Assembly: GCA_033064195.1 (NCBI GenBank)
Contig: JARBJD010000410.1
Coordinates: 1 to 57,051 of the forward strand
Reading direction: 5' to 3'
Origin: Blattamonas nauphoetae
Taxonomy: Eukaryota > Preaxostyla > Oxymonadida
DNA: 57,051 bases
Shown: positions 34,501 through 46,114 of the stretch, piece after piece
Numbering within the stretch: the stretch's first letter is position 1
Layout: the number at the start of each line of letters is the position of its first letter
Notes under the pieces: generated by a model
Database searches by the model: none
Seen by the model: only the letters and a program-made list of their open reading frames with translations
What the model was told of the DNA's origin: nothing
Position numbers and translations under genes: made by a program

Positions 34501-35061
34501 CAAAATGAAGCAAAAATGACTGAAATCCAAAAATTGTCATCGTCGTTCAGCATCCCGTCAACAAATAATTCTGGCGAGCCGGAAAGAGGACGAACGAAGT
34601 CCGAAGTTCCTCAGAAACGACAGGGCGTGTTCGGAACGGGTACACTTTCGGCTTTTCTCTCCAACTCTCCCAACACTATCGCAAACCCGATCTCGAAAGG
34701 CATTCTCGACTTCCAAACAGCCGAAACCGCCAAATGCTCGGAAGACGTGTTTGCTGATTCAGATTCGTCAGATGAATCGTCAGACAACGAAAAAGGGGCT
34801 GATTCGGGAGACTCTGATTCGATGTTGGCAAACGACATGGACTCGATGGAGGACGACTTGCTGTGGCATTTGGCGAGCGATTCAGGTGTGTTTGTCCATC
34901 CACTGAACCAGACATGTCGACATGTGTTTGGGAAGCCAAGGGGGTTCCAGCAACCGTTGTATTTGTCGGAATCGGAGTTACGATCAGCGGAATACAGGGA
35001 GTCGAAGGAAACTTTGTTGGAGGAAACGAAAATTGGGTATTTATTCCACACAAGAGATTAA
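31546..35061 (+). CDS. 1140-aa protein of unknown function
   Basis: There are two exons, 31546-31947 and 32041-35061, with a 93-nt GT-AG intron. The join gives ENDFD-KQYVDLNAF in frame and the total divides evenly by three. The N-terminal 600 residues are helical and lipophilic with few gaps, including FLQSLFVLPHSSFAEALATA and FRHIFVNLNTAITPSF, and could be a tethering or scaffold fold. The C-terminal third is charged, with Lys/Glu-rich helices and an acidic Ser-rich stretch (DSDSSDESSDNEKG). I do not recognise a family. The length and helical content would fit a vesicle-tethering-type protein, but no motif supports that. The gene ends 147 bp from the convergent kinase gene. Confidence 0.75.
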
Positions 35062-35208
35062 TTTTGGGTTTATTTGGAAGAGAAGACGCTTAAAGACTGT
35101 TTTGGATCAGATTTAAAGAACCATAATCAGTATAAACATGAATGTTGAGCTTCCAATGTCGAACACAGAAAAGTCCGACCAAACGAAAAAGGTGTTGTGA
35201 AAGAGTGC

Positions 35209-37224
35209 TTAATCATTCCTCGGTTTCCACCAAGGCCTCGCCACAACTTCCGGCGGGATGTGAGGCGCATGTTGGAGTTCCTGGAGTGGTGATGCAGTGA
35301 ACGAATTTCCTGCCATGAAAACAGAGACCTGATGGACGAAAGAATAAAAAAGATGAGTCAGTGAAGACGGGATACCGCGAATCGCATTTCTTCTGGGAGA
35401 TGAGTGAGGAAACACTTGCCAATTTGATCATTCACATAAAAGACGACATAGCGAGGGTCACTAATAAGATCAACCACAATACGGACGGTATCTCCTTCCT
35501 GAAGCGGTCGGAAGCAATCAACACGAGTGGATTCGAGTGAACTTTCAGGGCATGAAATGTGCAGTCGACCATCCACATTCAGACACAGAGAACCTGAAGA
35601 CATCGGGAAACGATGAAATGTTATATCGAGATCCATACATGGAAGTGTGGGTGTTCCCAACCTCAGACCTGGGTCAGGAAGTAACGGTTTGAATGTCATG
35701 AGGCCAATGTTCAGCCGAGTGTCAAATTCTCCGAAAATGAATGTGAGAGAAGCATACTCTTTGAAGTTACCAATTTCTCGATTGTGAAATCCATTTGAAC
35801 GAGTTTCTTATGCAGGCTGTCGTTAAAGACAACAGTTGAGGTGACAGCATTTCCATCCGAATTCTGTCCTTTACTGGTTCTTGTATACCTGGCTCCGACA
35901 ACATCGAAGTGATCTTTACTGGAAAAGACTATTTCGTCATGTACAGGTTCTTGGGAAGACTGGTCTGTGCTTCTTTGGAATAGCGTTGTTCTAACGATGG
36001 AATTGGACGGAAATTAGGATTGATAATTAAATAAGGGATCAGACTTTGACAGTAACGACCGTTGCTGTGGATTGTTGGCTTGTTTTTGTCTTTTTCCGAA
36101 AGTGGAGGAGTTCAAGATTGACGATTGGTTCAGATCAGTCTGTGTCGACGTGCTGCGGGGAGTGACACGATCTAGTGCTGATCCTGTGAGAGGAAGATTT
36201 TCTGCGTCAGCCTGATCGATCAGCCTCCACACCATATCAGGCGTGCTAAGAAGGCAGCGGAGACTGTTTTCTCTAAACAGTTGTTCACTTGTGAGACGAC
36301 CCTCCGGGTTCTAAAAAAAGAAATAATGTGTGGATGGACAGACTGGATTCAGAAGTTGTTTCAGAAGATCTCTGACTGGTTCTTCGAGAGTTGTGGGAAG
36401 ATCGCTTGGTTTGAATTTCAGAATTTGATTTATGACTTGATGCGGTAGTTTTGCAGAGAAGAGTTGTTCTCCAGTGAAAACCTCGTAGAGTGTCACGCCA
36501 AACGCCCACATATCAGTCGCAGCGCTTTTCGGTGAATCTCCAAGCAATTCAGGGGCTGTGTATTTCACAGTTTTGTCTTGCTTTGTTGCTTCTGTCTCAT
36601 CATCTTCCACATCCGCGGAACCGAGATCACCTATTCAATGAAAGTTCAGATGAATAGCAGAAATGACAAATATGAAAGGAGATGGAGGGAATACAGAGTT
36701 TGGCATGCCGATCGTCACAAATCAAAATATTGCGGGGTTTTATATCTCCGTGAATTCTCGTCTGACCAGGGTAAGTGTGAAGATATACCAAAGCCGATGC
36801 AACATCCACGAAAAACCAGTACATGGTCTATGAATACGGAATAAAGAAAGATTGAGGAAGATACTTCACGTGGGATTACTGCATTTTTGCCTCGAATGTA
36901 TTCCATATAGTCGTGAAGCGATTTACCCCCCAATTCCATGATCAGAGCGGTGCTTCCTGGTAATTGAACTGTCTTGAAATATTTGATGATTCGCGGGTGA
37001 TTACATGAGCTCATAAAATCTGCTTCTCGGTTTATACGACGTTTAAGAGTCTCAGTGGTATTTGAAACTATTTTAGCAGCATACAAGCGACCATCATATT
37101 CGCTTTGGACTTTGATAACCGTCCCATTTCCGCCTTCGGCTATTTGCTCGAACGGGATAACTAACAAAATGAATGGACAAAAAGGAAAAGGAAAACAGCC
37201 AGGAATGGGTATAGTTGAGGACAT
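35209..37224 (-). CDS. Protein kinase with C-terminal SPRY-like domain
   Basis: Seven exons: 37224-37197, 37160-36865, 36827-36695, 36630-36344, 36310-36051, 35990-35376 and 35328-35209. All introns are GT-AG of 36-63 nt and all joins keep frame. Kinase landmarks are the glycine loop EGGNGTVIKV, the lysine in LYAAKIV, a catalytic loop HGDIKPRNIL (HRD becomes HGD), DLG instead of DFG, APELL, and DMWAFGVTLYEV. Both the catalytic Asp and the metal-binding Asp are kept, so activity is possible. A Ser/Gln-rich linker follows, then a SPRY/concanavalin-like part (GDTVRIVVDL ... YVVFYVNDQ). The long sixth exon has a one-base discontinuity near 35,770 (after MDFTIEKL), either a real frameshift or a sequence error. 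The gene diverges from the PABP-like gene, 229 bp away. Confidence 0.82.
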
Positions 37225-37452
37225 CAGAGGAACTGCTGTGTGATTGGAGTTGCGGAATAGATCGAATTATTCTCGGATCGGATTCGTATCGGGCAGATCA
37301 TGAATCACTATCTCGGAAGACGAAGATACGATATTTCGAAAGGGTACACATTCCGATGTCAGAGATCTGCGAATGTGAAAGATCAATCAAATCTTGATTA
37401 TGTAGGGCCGATCTTAGTCAGGTTCCATCTCTATCGTCACAATCGAATACGA
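37225..37452. promoter_or_regulatory. Shared divergent promoter region
   Basis: The 228 bp between the start codons of the kinase gene (minus) and the PABP-like gene (plus) must carry both promoters. The plus-strand frame happens to be open from 37300, so an upstream start there is possible, but the Met at 37453 begins a better-composed protein. I cannot name a specific motif. Confidence 0.4.
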
Positions 37453-39206
37453 ATGAGCTCATCGGATCTCTTCATCAAGCGTGTACCAGCTTCGATCAAG
37501 AAAGAGATAATCACATCTGCGATTGAAGCCAAAACAGGTCGTGACACTGTCAAGGATCTCTCCTCCACTCCCGTCAGGACCGTCAGTCCTAACCAACCAC
37601 AGCTCCTCAATTACAGGGTCACGTTGGACTCTCGTGAAAACCGTATGTCATCTCATGTTTCCATTCACACCACTTTGTTTCTCGACAACTGTATCTCCTC
37701 GTACTCCGATTCAGTGGAAGCTATCGCGTCCAACTCAACCATAATAATTGACGGAAATGAATATCCAGTCGATGTGTATAAGTCAAAAGAAGAGCTCGCC
37801 AAGTCATTAATGATTGTGAATGTCGAAATATCAGACCTCACTCCAAACGCTGAGCAATTTCTTCTGAAAGAGTATGTGAACAATCACTCAATCTCAAAGG
37901 TATCACTGATGACTGATCGAAAACCTTGTATGTTTCTTCCTTTCTTGAATTTTCACTCTTTACAGTGATCCTCCATTTCAAGAAGAACGAAGGTGTCGAC
38001 GATTTCGTTTCAACCAACCATGGGCGGATAGTTGATGGCCGCCAAATAACTGTCAAACGCTCCGAGATACAATCAGTTCGTGGCCATGACTCAGCAGATG
38101 GAAAACCTGAATGCACGCTCTTCGTTCAAGGCTTCCCTCCAGACACAAGTGCCATTCAGCTATACTTCCATTTGATTGATTATCAGCCCACAAGTGTGTC
38201 ACTGACGTCAAACCCAGCAAAGGGGACACTGTACGCATATGTCAGTCTCCCATCCCAGGACCATGTGATGGGTGCAGTCAATGATGAAAGGCTGCTCGTA
38301 TTCAGAAACAATATACCATCACTCACACTCAAACCATTTGAATCAGCTTTTTCCCGCAAAAACCGTTCAAATCAAGCAAGACACTCACAACAACCTTATC
38401 CTCCTCAACAACAATATCCACAGCAGATCCCTCCTCCGCAATATCCTCCCCAGGCCATGCCTGGCTATCCTCCACCTGGATACCCCTCTCCTCTCCCATA
38501 CCAAAATCCCGAGATGGGAATGTATGCTGATCCAATGATGCTTGCCCAACAGCAGCAATTACAGTACCAACAGATGTATCCTCAACAGCCTCTTTATCCG
38601 GACCCGAATATGGCATATTATCAAGGCTATCCTCCTCAAGGGCAGTACCCGATGCAGCCAATCTCTCCCACGCAACCCCAGATGCCAATGCAAATGATCC
38701 AGCCACAGCCATACGGTTATGATCCGCAACAGCAGTTCCAGCAACCAATGCCGATGGTTCAGATGCCTCAGCAGGGTTATCCGCCTCAACAAGGGCTGAT
38801 CCCGAATCAGCAAATCCCATTCGTCCAACCACAAAGTCAGATGGTTGCTCAACCACAATATCCTCCCCAACAATTCCAACAACCTCCTCCTACCCAACAA
38901 TATCAACAATCTCCTCCAATGCAACAGCCGAAACAGACCAGCCATAGATCAAACCATCCCAAACCAAATCTTCCGCAGTTTGACATGAGCTCGCTCGTTG
39001 GAGATGAGGAAAGCCGGAAACAGATCATTGGAAATCATATATACACATGTATCGAGCCAATGTATGGAGAAGAATTCGCATCAAAAATCACTGGGTTGAT
39101 CTTGATGCTGGAATATCAGCATCTTGTCAAAATCGTCGAAAGCCCCGACCTGTTGATGCAGAAAATCGAAGAAGGATATTCATTGATCAAAAAATCCCCG
39201 TCATGA
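37453..39206 (+). CDS. Poly(A)-binding-protein-like protein (RRMs, P/Q-rich linker, MLLE)
   Basis: There are two exons, 37453-37927 and 37966-39206, with a 38-nt GT-AG intron; the join DRKP-LILHFKK keeps frame and gives 571 aa. Residues about 35-190 look like one or two diverged RNA-recognition motifs. A clearer RRM starts at about 207 (CTLFVQGFPPD). Residues about 295-490 are rich in Pro, Gln, Tyr and Met (PPQQYPQQ, QMPQQGYPPQQ). The last 70 residues match the PABC/MLLE domain (LVGDEESRKQIIGNHIY ... KITGLILMLE ... LLMQKIEEGYSLI). Family knowledge: this order is that of cytoplasmic PABP, which binds mRNA tails and recruits PAM2-motif partners. The RNP motifs in the first RRMs are poorly conserved, so it is a diverged paralogue or a fast-evolving PABP. 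Confidence 0.85.
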
Positions 39207-39411
39207 TTTTTTCCAAAGTTTAACATCTCACTGCTTTTTTCTTGATGCCTCGTCATTTCTCGATCATTTTGGCAAAGTATCCATTCTTCACAAGTTGTAG
39301 ACCGTCGATTTACGACTCTAGTTCTATCCACGTTGTTCAAGAATCCTCAGAACAATTCTCTGGGTCAGATCAGATCCTCCTTTCTCCATCACAGGCACCA
39401 TTCACTTCACC

Positions 39412-41792
39412 ATGCCGGTATATCCTTATCTACTTTTCGACATCTCCTTTTCTTGGATGTTTTTTTCTTATAGAACAAAGATTCACCACTTTTCAAACTC
39501 ACTCTCGATCTCACAAATCTCTATCGTTCATGCGATCAAGAATATCCATTTACTCCTATCAATCCAAACCTTGGGAAGATCCTCACAAAACTGTCCACCG
39601 GAGTTTCAAACAACGGAAGAGACAACGAGAATGGGGATTTCATCTTTCGTGTTGGCGATATTATTGCAGCAACGGACTCAATGGGAAATCTCCGAGGCAG
39701 AAAGTATGAAGTCGAAACACTGCTCGGTGCTGGAAGCTTTGGACAGGTGTTGAGATGTGTTCAACGAGATACATATCAAGTCTTCGCTGTGAAAGTGATC
39801 AAGAATTTACCAGCATATACAAAACAGGCAGCTGTGGAAAATAGAGTATTGTCAGATGTATGGTTTTATCATTTTCATTTCTTTTCTTCAATCATACTCC
39901 TATTCTTCGGAACTTTGAGTCATTTCTTGATCTTTCATTTCAAACAAACAATTTGAATCTTTTCTCCTCCTTACGTCCCCTTTTCCCCTTTTGATTAGTT
40001 GCTTGTTGCTGACCCAAATGATGAATCGCATATGTTGCGTCTCATCGAACAATTCACATTCCACAATCATTTTTGCTTTGTGAATGAATTGCTGGGACTT
40101 GATCTTTACGCTGTTTTGAAACAGCACAAGTTCAAAGGATTCTCTCTTTCCTTGATTTCAAAGGTATGTTGGGATGATTATCAGAGAATTCCTGAACCTT
40201 CTTTTTTTGAACAATTTCATCAAATATGAATTCGTCGAGCTTTCTGAACTACATTTTTCTGTTCTTCGTCCTCCATTTGACCTTATTTTGATCCTCTCCC
40301 CGTCTTTTACTCTCTTTTCAACCATCAGATTGTCAAGCAAATCCTCAGAGCGCTCTGTGTCTGCAAGGACATTGGGCTGATCCACTCCGATCTCAAACCA
40401 GAAAATATCCTTCTTGATCAGTCTCTTCTTCTTTCCTTGCCCATATTTCATTTTTTCGTTTGTGTAGTTGTCTGCCTCACATCAAAGTGATCGATTTCGG
40501 AAGTGCTGCTTATGAGGGACACACCGTGTTCACCTACGTCCAATCACGATACTATCGAAGTCCCGAAGTCCTCCTGCAAATTCCGTGTGTTTCATTCCTT
40601 CTTCATCGTTTTTACTGTTACTTGCTCATCCAATACTATTCTCACAAATGCAGATATAATTCGTGTATTGACATGTGGAGTGTCGGGTGTATCACTGCTG
40701 AGCTCTTCATTGGACATCCTCTTTTTCCTGGCTGCACAGAACACGATCAAATTGACAGGATCACTTCCATGCTCGGGTGTGAATTCTCCATCATTTCTCT
40801 TTCTTCTTCTCATTATTTGGATTCGAATATCATTTTTTTTTCAATATTTCTTCTTGATCCTTCCCTTTTCATATTAAGTGCTCTCCCCCACGAAATGATA
40901 AAAATTGGGAAAAAGAGCACGCGATTCTACGTTAACGATTCCACGAAGCCGCATGGATACCGTCTCAGTACGACAGAGGAATATCAAGCGGTTTATCTCT
41001 CTCTTTATTCATACATTGAAAAATACACTCAGAGAACACAGGACAAGAGACAGCCACGAAAATACGGATATATCCAACCCACACTTGAACAAACTATTGA
41101 AGCACATCAAATCAAACATTCACGCGACGGGACCTCCCTTCTTGATCGTCCAGGTTTGCCCATATTTTTTGATCAACCCATCTCATTGATCCGTAGAATT
41201 CCAAATCTTTCTTCATTTCATCAAGTCATGTCTCCAACCATTTCCTGACAAACGACTTGTTCCCCATCAGGCACTCCTCCATCCCTTCATCACTGGGGGA
41301 AAGGACATGAAAGAGCTGAAAGAATGGAAGCCTCCTCTTTATGTCCCCCACCCTCCATACACCCCACACCCCAACGGCCGGCAGAGAGAGTGTGTCTTTC
41401 TTCTCTTTTCCTTATTCATGTCCTATTCACTTTTATTTCGGCCTCTTTCGTCACACATATTTTTCCTTATCCTTCCCCACTCTTTCAGTCCAAATCTCTC
41501 CTCCATGCACTCCTCCACTCTCACTCAAACCTTTCAAGGGTCCGAACGCCGCGGGCTCTTTGCAGGTGCGTTAGCACAGACGCAGCAAAGTCACTCTGAA
41601 CTCCCACCTCTCTCCCTTCAACCACCGACGGGTTTTTCATCAGTTTCGAAACGGCCGCAGACACACCAGGCGACAGAAAGGGAAGAAAAGAAGAGAAATG
41701 ATGAGAGACGAGAAGAAGAGCAGAAAGTCGAGGAGGAACCAACAGGGAAGAGAAGGTCGTCATTCAAGGACTTTTTCAGAAGAAAGAATTAA
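39412..41792 (+). CDS. YAK1/DYRK-family protein kinase
   Basis: I resolve nine exons: 39412-39417, 39474-39857, 39999-40163, 40329-40420, 40468-40584, 40654-40776, 40879-41153, 41197-41389 and 41489-41792. All introns are GT-AG, 43-165 nt, and the sum is 1659 nt (552 aa). The first exon encodes only Met-Pro. Residues about 35-50 carry [10 protein letters not shown] and then [12 protein letters not shown], as in the YAK1 N-terminal box. The kinase domain has [33 protein letters not shown], and the activation-loop signature [12 protein letters not shown], which in DYRK kinases is the self-phosphorylated tyrosine motif. [10 protein letters not shown] and the C-lobe are complete. The tail is Lys/Arg/Glu-rich and ends KDFFRRKN. 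By family it is a dual-specificity growth- or stress-response kinase. It looks fully active. Confidence 0.93.
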
Positions 41793-42929
41793 TTATTGAT
41801 TTGTGGGTCGGATCTTCTGAACAGTGGATGTCTTTGATGTGGTCGACCTCCCTCCGCGAGATAGAGAGGTGGTCGTGAGATCAAACCGCTTTTTCCGTAT
41901 TTGTGCTTCTTCATGTGCGTATCTATGATGTCTTTTTCATAATCTTCAAATAATATTAATTCGAATTGAATGAAAAGCAGATCAAAAGTAGAATATGAAC
42001 AAAGATTGCGAACATGAGCAAAGACAACGAACAAAGATGAGAAATGAGTCGTTTTCGTCTGGGATTTCGGCAGAGTCAAGTTATGGGTAGGTTTTCATTC
42101 CTCTCCATTTCGGACAATAATAGTTTATAATGAATGATAAGTGGTTGAATGTTCTCAATCTCGAATTGGAGAACCAATCTTCAATATTCAAGACTTTTGA
42201 GTCTTATTTTGAGAATGACATGATGAAAACAAAAAAAATAATGGACTTGCTTTTGACGATCGTCATGAAAAAAAGCAAAAGAACGCAATCAATTTCGACT
42301 CCGAGGCAGGAATGGAGAGAGTGGAGGGCATGTGTGGGAATGAACCTTAAAGAAGTCGGAATGAACAAGAAATGAGGAGAAAGAGTTGAAGATGAGAATG
42401 ACAAGGAGGGAGAAGCAACCAACAATTTCTCTTTTTATGAAGCTCATTGTATTTCAGATGATACCTTGTTTGACAATTTTATCTTAAAGAGGACCAAATC
42501 ATTATCCATACTACGTTCGTGTGAACCCGAAATTCCAGATGAAAATCTCTCAAATGATGTGAAAGAACTGATTCAAAACCCTTCGATTCATCATCAAAAT
42601 AGGGAGTCGGGACGTGATCTCGACTGTTCCCGACGATGAATCGAATCGCTGCCGATTGTGCTGTGGATTGAAGAGGTCAAGACAGCAGTCATTCGGACAA
42701 ATCGGAAGAAGACCATGTTGGTGGCTCGGCTGAAACTGAAAAATGGAAAAACAAAAGATGGGGATGATAGCAGAGTTCAAAGTCAGAGTTGGAGGCGACG
42801 CGTCAAGTGATGTGAATGATAGATGAAGAGTGTTGGTGTTGATTGAGGTTGGAAGGAAGAAATGTATGACGTGGAAGAAAACAGAAAGTTGAGTGAATAA
42901 AGCGACATGGTGGAGTCATTGGAGGCGAG
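41793..42929. other. Intergenic stretch of 1.1 kb
   Basis: Convergent 3' flank between the YAK1-like gene and the receptor pseudokinase gene. The open frames (for example 42130-42375 plus, 81 codons, and 41789-42079 minus) are short and have no motif. I see no repeats or RNA genes. Confidence 0.4.
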
Positions 42930-45905
42930 TCAAGAAAGAAATATTGTTTTTGGGTTGATTGATTGGTGAGCAGGGATGAGAGCGAGCGTGGCTTCGATGG
43001 TGTCCAAGTCAGGTCTGTCATCGGGTTCCAGAGAGAGACATCGTTCGATCAGCTCTCGCATCTCCTTGTTCTGGATCAGTTCTAGTTTCGGAGTCACTCC
43101 CAACACAATCTGACGAGAAGCATTGACCGCATCTTGCTCCCCGTATGGCACACAACCAGTCTCCATTTCCCACAAGATCAGGCCAAGACTAAAAACTGCT
43201 CCGTGGATTGAATTCACATGTGGCTTGTTCGAGATCACTTCTGGGGCATACCATCGCACTCCTTCATTCACTGGTTGAGAAAAAGGAAGTGCGGTTGGCT
43301 TCGACTCGTTCGTCTCGATTGTGGGTTCCTGTTCTTGTTGTCGCTGTTGAGGTTGTTGAGTGGAGATGGGTTGAGGTGCGTGTGATGTGATGTCCAGATT
43401 CAGTTTCAAACACACATTCTGTTTCGAATCAAAGAGAATGTTGTGAGCGGTCAGTGCTCGAAGAATCGCGGCTTCCTTGTTCTTCTTCACGATTCCTTTC
43501 AATCCCTTGACCAGCTGTTGTTGTGCCAGCCGAATTCGAACATCCCATTTCTTCTCCGAGTGGAGCGCGTTGTACAGTGTTCGATCTTTTGACACAAAAA
43601 CTGTGTTCTTCATGTCTCCACCACACGGCAATACTTCCACCAGATTCCCACAATTGAACATGCCATCAGATGATTCAGATTCTGGTTGCCTGTTCGTTTC
43701 TTGGCCTGATTCTGTTGAGAAGGTTTGGATGGAATTCACTCCGATGATGTTGTCTGTCACAATGTCCACCTTCTCGTCGTCCATTTGCGGTTGGTCTGAT
43801 TCTTTCATTTCACCATCTTTCGGCCCATTCTTCTGAACCCTTCTTCGTCGCCAGCACACCAACACGAAAACGAGCACTATCACCAACAAGAGTGAGAGAG
43901 AAATCACGAGAGGAAGCCACCACTTCATGTTGTCCTTCACTGCTTGTGCTCGTCTCTCAGCGGCGCTCTTCTGGATCACAAATGAAGTAGCTGTGATTTC
44001 ATTGTGCCCAAAAGCGAGACGACCCCGCCATTCCAATGAATCGTTGAACGACGAGAGTGACGAGAGAGGAAGAAGAAAGACGATTGCAGTGTCTTTGAAC
44101 GATGTGGTTGTGTTCTGAGAGAGCTGAAACTGCTTCAGTAGTCCTTCACTTCCATCTTTCTTCTTCTCAAACACTTCCAGCATCAGCGAGCAAGGAATCA
44201 GTGTTGTTCCCTCGATCGTTACAAGAAACGCTTGTTCTGTTTTGTTCAGCTTACTCGTTGACGATGACGAGAGCGATGGGACGAAGTACGGCGAGCGAGA
44301 AATCTCTTCTTTCGCGGTGAGCGAACAATCACTTTCTGAAATCCAAGCTGACTGGGTCTCAATTCCATCTCCTCCACTCAGACTCCCAATCTTCAATTCT
44401 CCTTCCCCTGAACAGTGGATGTTATGGCGAAGAGAAGGAAGAGATGAGATATGCGGATTGTTGTCATGGAAAATGCCGCCTTCGATTGTCAGATTTCCAC
44501 CTTTCATGTTGATCGCTCCAGATGACAGCTCGGAAAACGATGATGACGTAATTGTTGTTTTGGCGTGGTCAAGAACAATCGCTCCTTCACTCCACGAACA
44601 GAGCGAGGCGGCTGGATTCGAGTTGTGGGTTGAAGATGTCGACGTGAGTGAACATGACTCGAGAGTGAGTTGTCCTCCAACCATTCGAATGAAGATCAGC
44701 GAAGGAGAGTCGGAGAGAGCAACGTCAACTTGATGGATCCAAAGACGACCTCCTGAAACATCAACCATTCCTTCTCCTTCCAACGATGACGATGACAACG
44801 AAGGAGACACAAACAGTTCGGGTTTGGTGGAAGGCCCTGATTCAATCACAACTTCATGTTGAGACATAATTTTGATTTGTTCTTTCTGTGTCGTGTTGTG
44901 AAGGATAGAAATCGAGAGAGACGAGAATCCAAAAACTTCAACAATCTTCCATCCAAACTCAATCGAAGAGCACGGTCGATTGAAATCTCCACAGAACAAC
45001 GAGGAGTCCGATGACGGGCCAGAATCAACATAAATGACGACGCTTGTTGGAAGAGAGTCTGTTGTATTGGAGATGGCAGGATCGAACAACGTCTTGCCAT
45101 CACCTGCATCTGTCGGTTCGATCGTTGCGATGGTGTATTTCGTGTTGTGTTGAAGCGTCGTTGGCCATCCAATTGGTAATTCTGGAGATTGTGCTTCGGT
45201 TGAAGAAGTGATTGTTGTGAAAAAGGCAAGCGAGTCCTCCAGAGAGACATTCAGCGAGTTCCCAACGATAAGGTTTGTTCCAGTCAACGTCACAACGCAG
45301 CCAGTGTGGAGACTGTTGGATGACAAGAACACCATTTTTGTGATTTTCGGAGGAAATGGAACTCGTATAGTGATTCCATCTTCAACAAGAAAACCAGTCC
45401 ATGATACAAAGTTTCCTTTCAGTGTGTATTCTTCACCATATCTCAGCTGACTTATCGTTTCTTCCTCTCCAACTGCGAATTCGGCTGTGCAGTGCGTGTT
45501 GTCCACAATAATCGACTTCGACAACGAATTCCAATCTGCGCTTCCATTTGTCAGTCTCACCTTTGAAGTTCGAAGTCCGAGTGATCGGCCTTCGAAGGAG
45601 AGCGTCATCCTCTTTCGCTCATCGTTCAACTGGCGATCGGTGCACGCTTTGATTCGAGGCGGTTCTTGAGGAGTGGTGAATGTGATTGTAGTCGATAGTC
45701 TGACTTCTTCCGTCGTCTGTCCGTCAGGAAGGAGCCAGTCCACGTTTGTCACTTTGTATTTGGTTTCCCATTCCAGTCTACCTTCTGCTGTCGATGGATT
45801 GAGAGGTGCTGTTAGTAGTGGTATAAGCGAAATGGGAACCAAACTGGCATAGGTGATACTCCTAGGAGAATTGGAACGAGAAATCATTTTGAATCTCAAA
45901 GCCAA
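42930..45905 (-). pseudogene. Receptor-like pseudokinase, 5' part removed by the virus-element insertion
   Basis: A 991-codon open frame is kept. Residues about 25-350 are Ig/IPT-like repeats homologous to the middle of the 14497-20428 protein (both have an AEGRLEW or ASGRLEW step). Next comes a beta-helix-like section, then one membrane segment at about residues 660-685 (WWLPLVISLSLLLVIVLVFV), WRRRR, and a kinase-like domain from about 760. That domain lacks the glycine loop, has LTAHNILFD instead of HRDxKxxN and KLNL instead of DFG, but keeps YAPEV and a full C-lobe (SLGLILWEME, CLSLEPDDRPDL). It is therefore a pseudokinase. Homology to the paralogue starts about 12 codons after the apparent Met and then runs straight into virus-element sequence, so signal peptide and N-terminal ectodomain are missing and the start at 45905 is an artefact. 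Confidence 0.82.
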
Positions 45906-46114
45906 TTGATTTTTTTAATATGACTCATTCTAATTTCCATCTCACTTACTACTGAAAATATTGACATTTCAGAGTAGTCAATATTTTGCTGTAAATTCAA
46001 AAATAAAGACGAAAAAGGGACCTCTTGAAAAGTGTCTTTTTTGAAGCAAATTTTGAGTACTTTCAGAAAACAAAGTCGATTTCTTTTTTTATTCAATTTT
46101 TTAATTTGTATTAA

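Noticed and set aside
42130-42375. 81-codon ORF with helical, Lys-rich composition
   Set aside because: No start context, no motif, and isolated in an intergenic region; could be real but unsupported.
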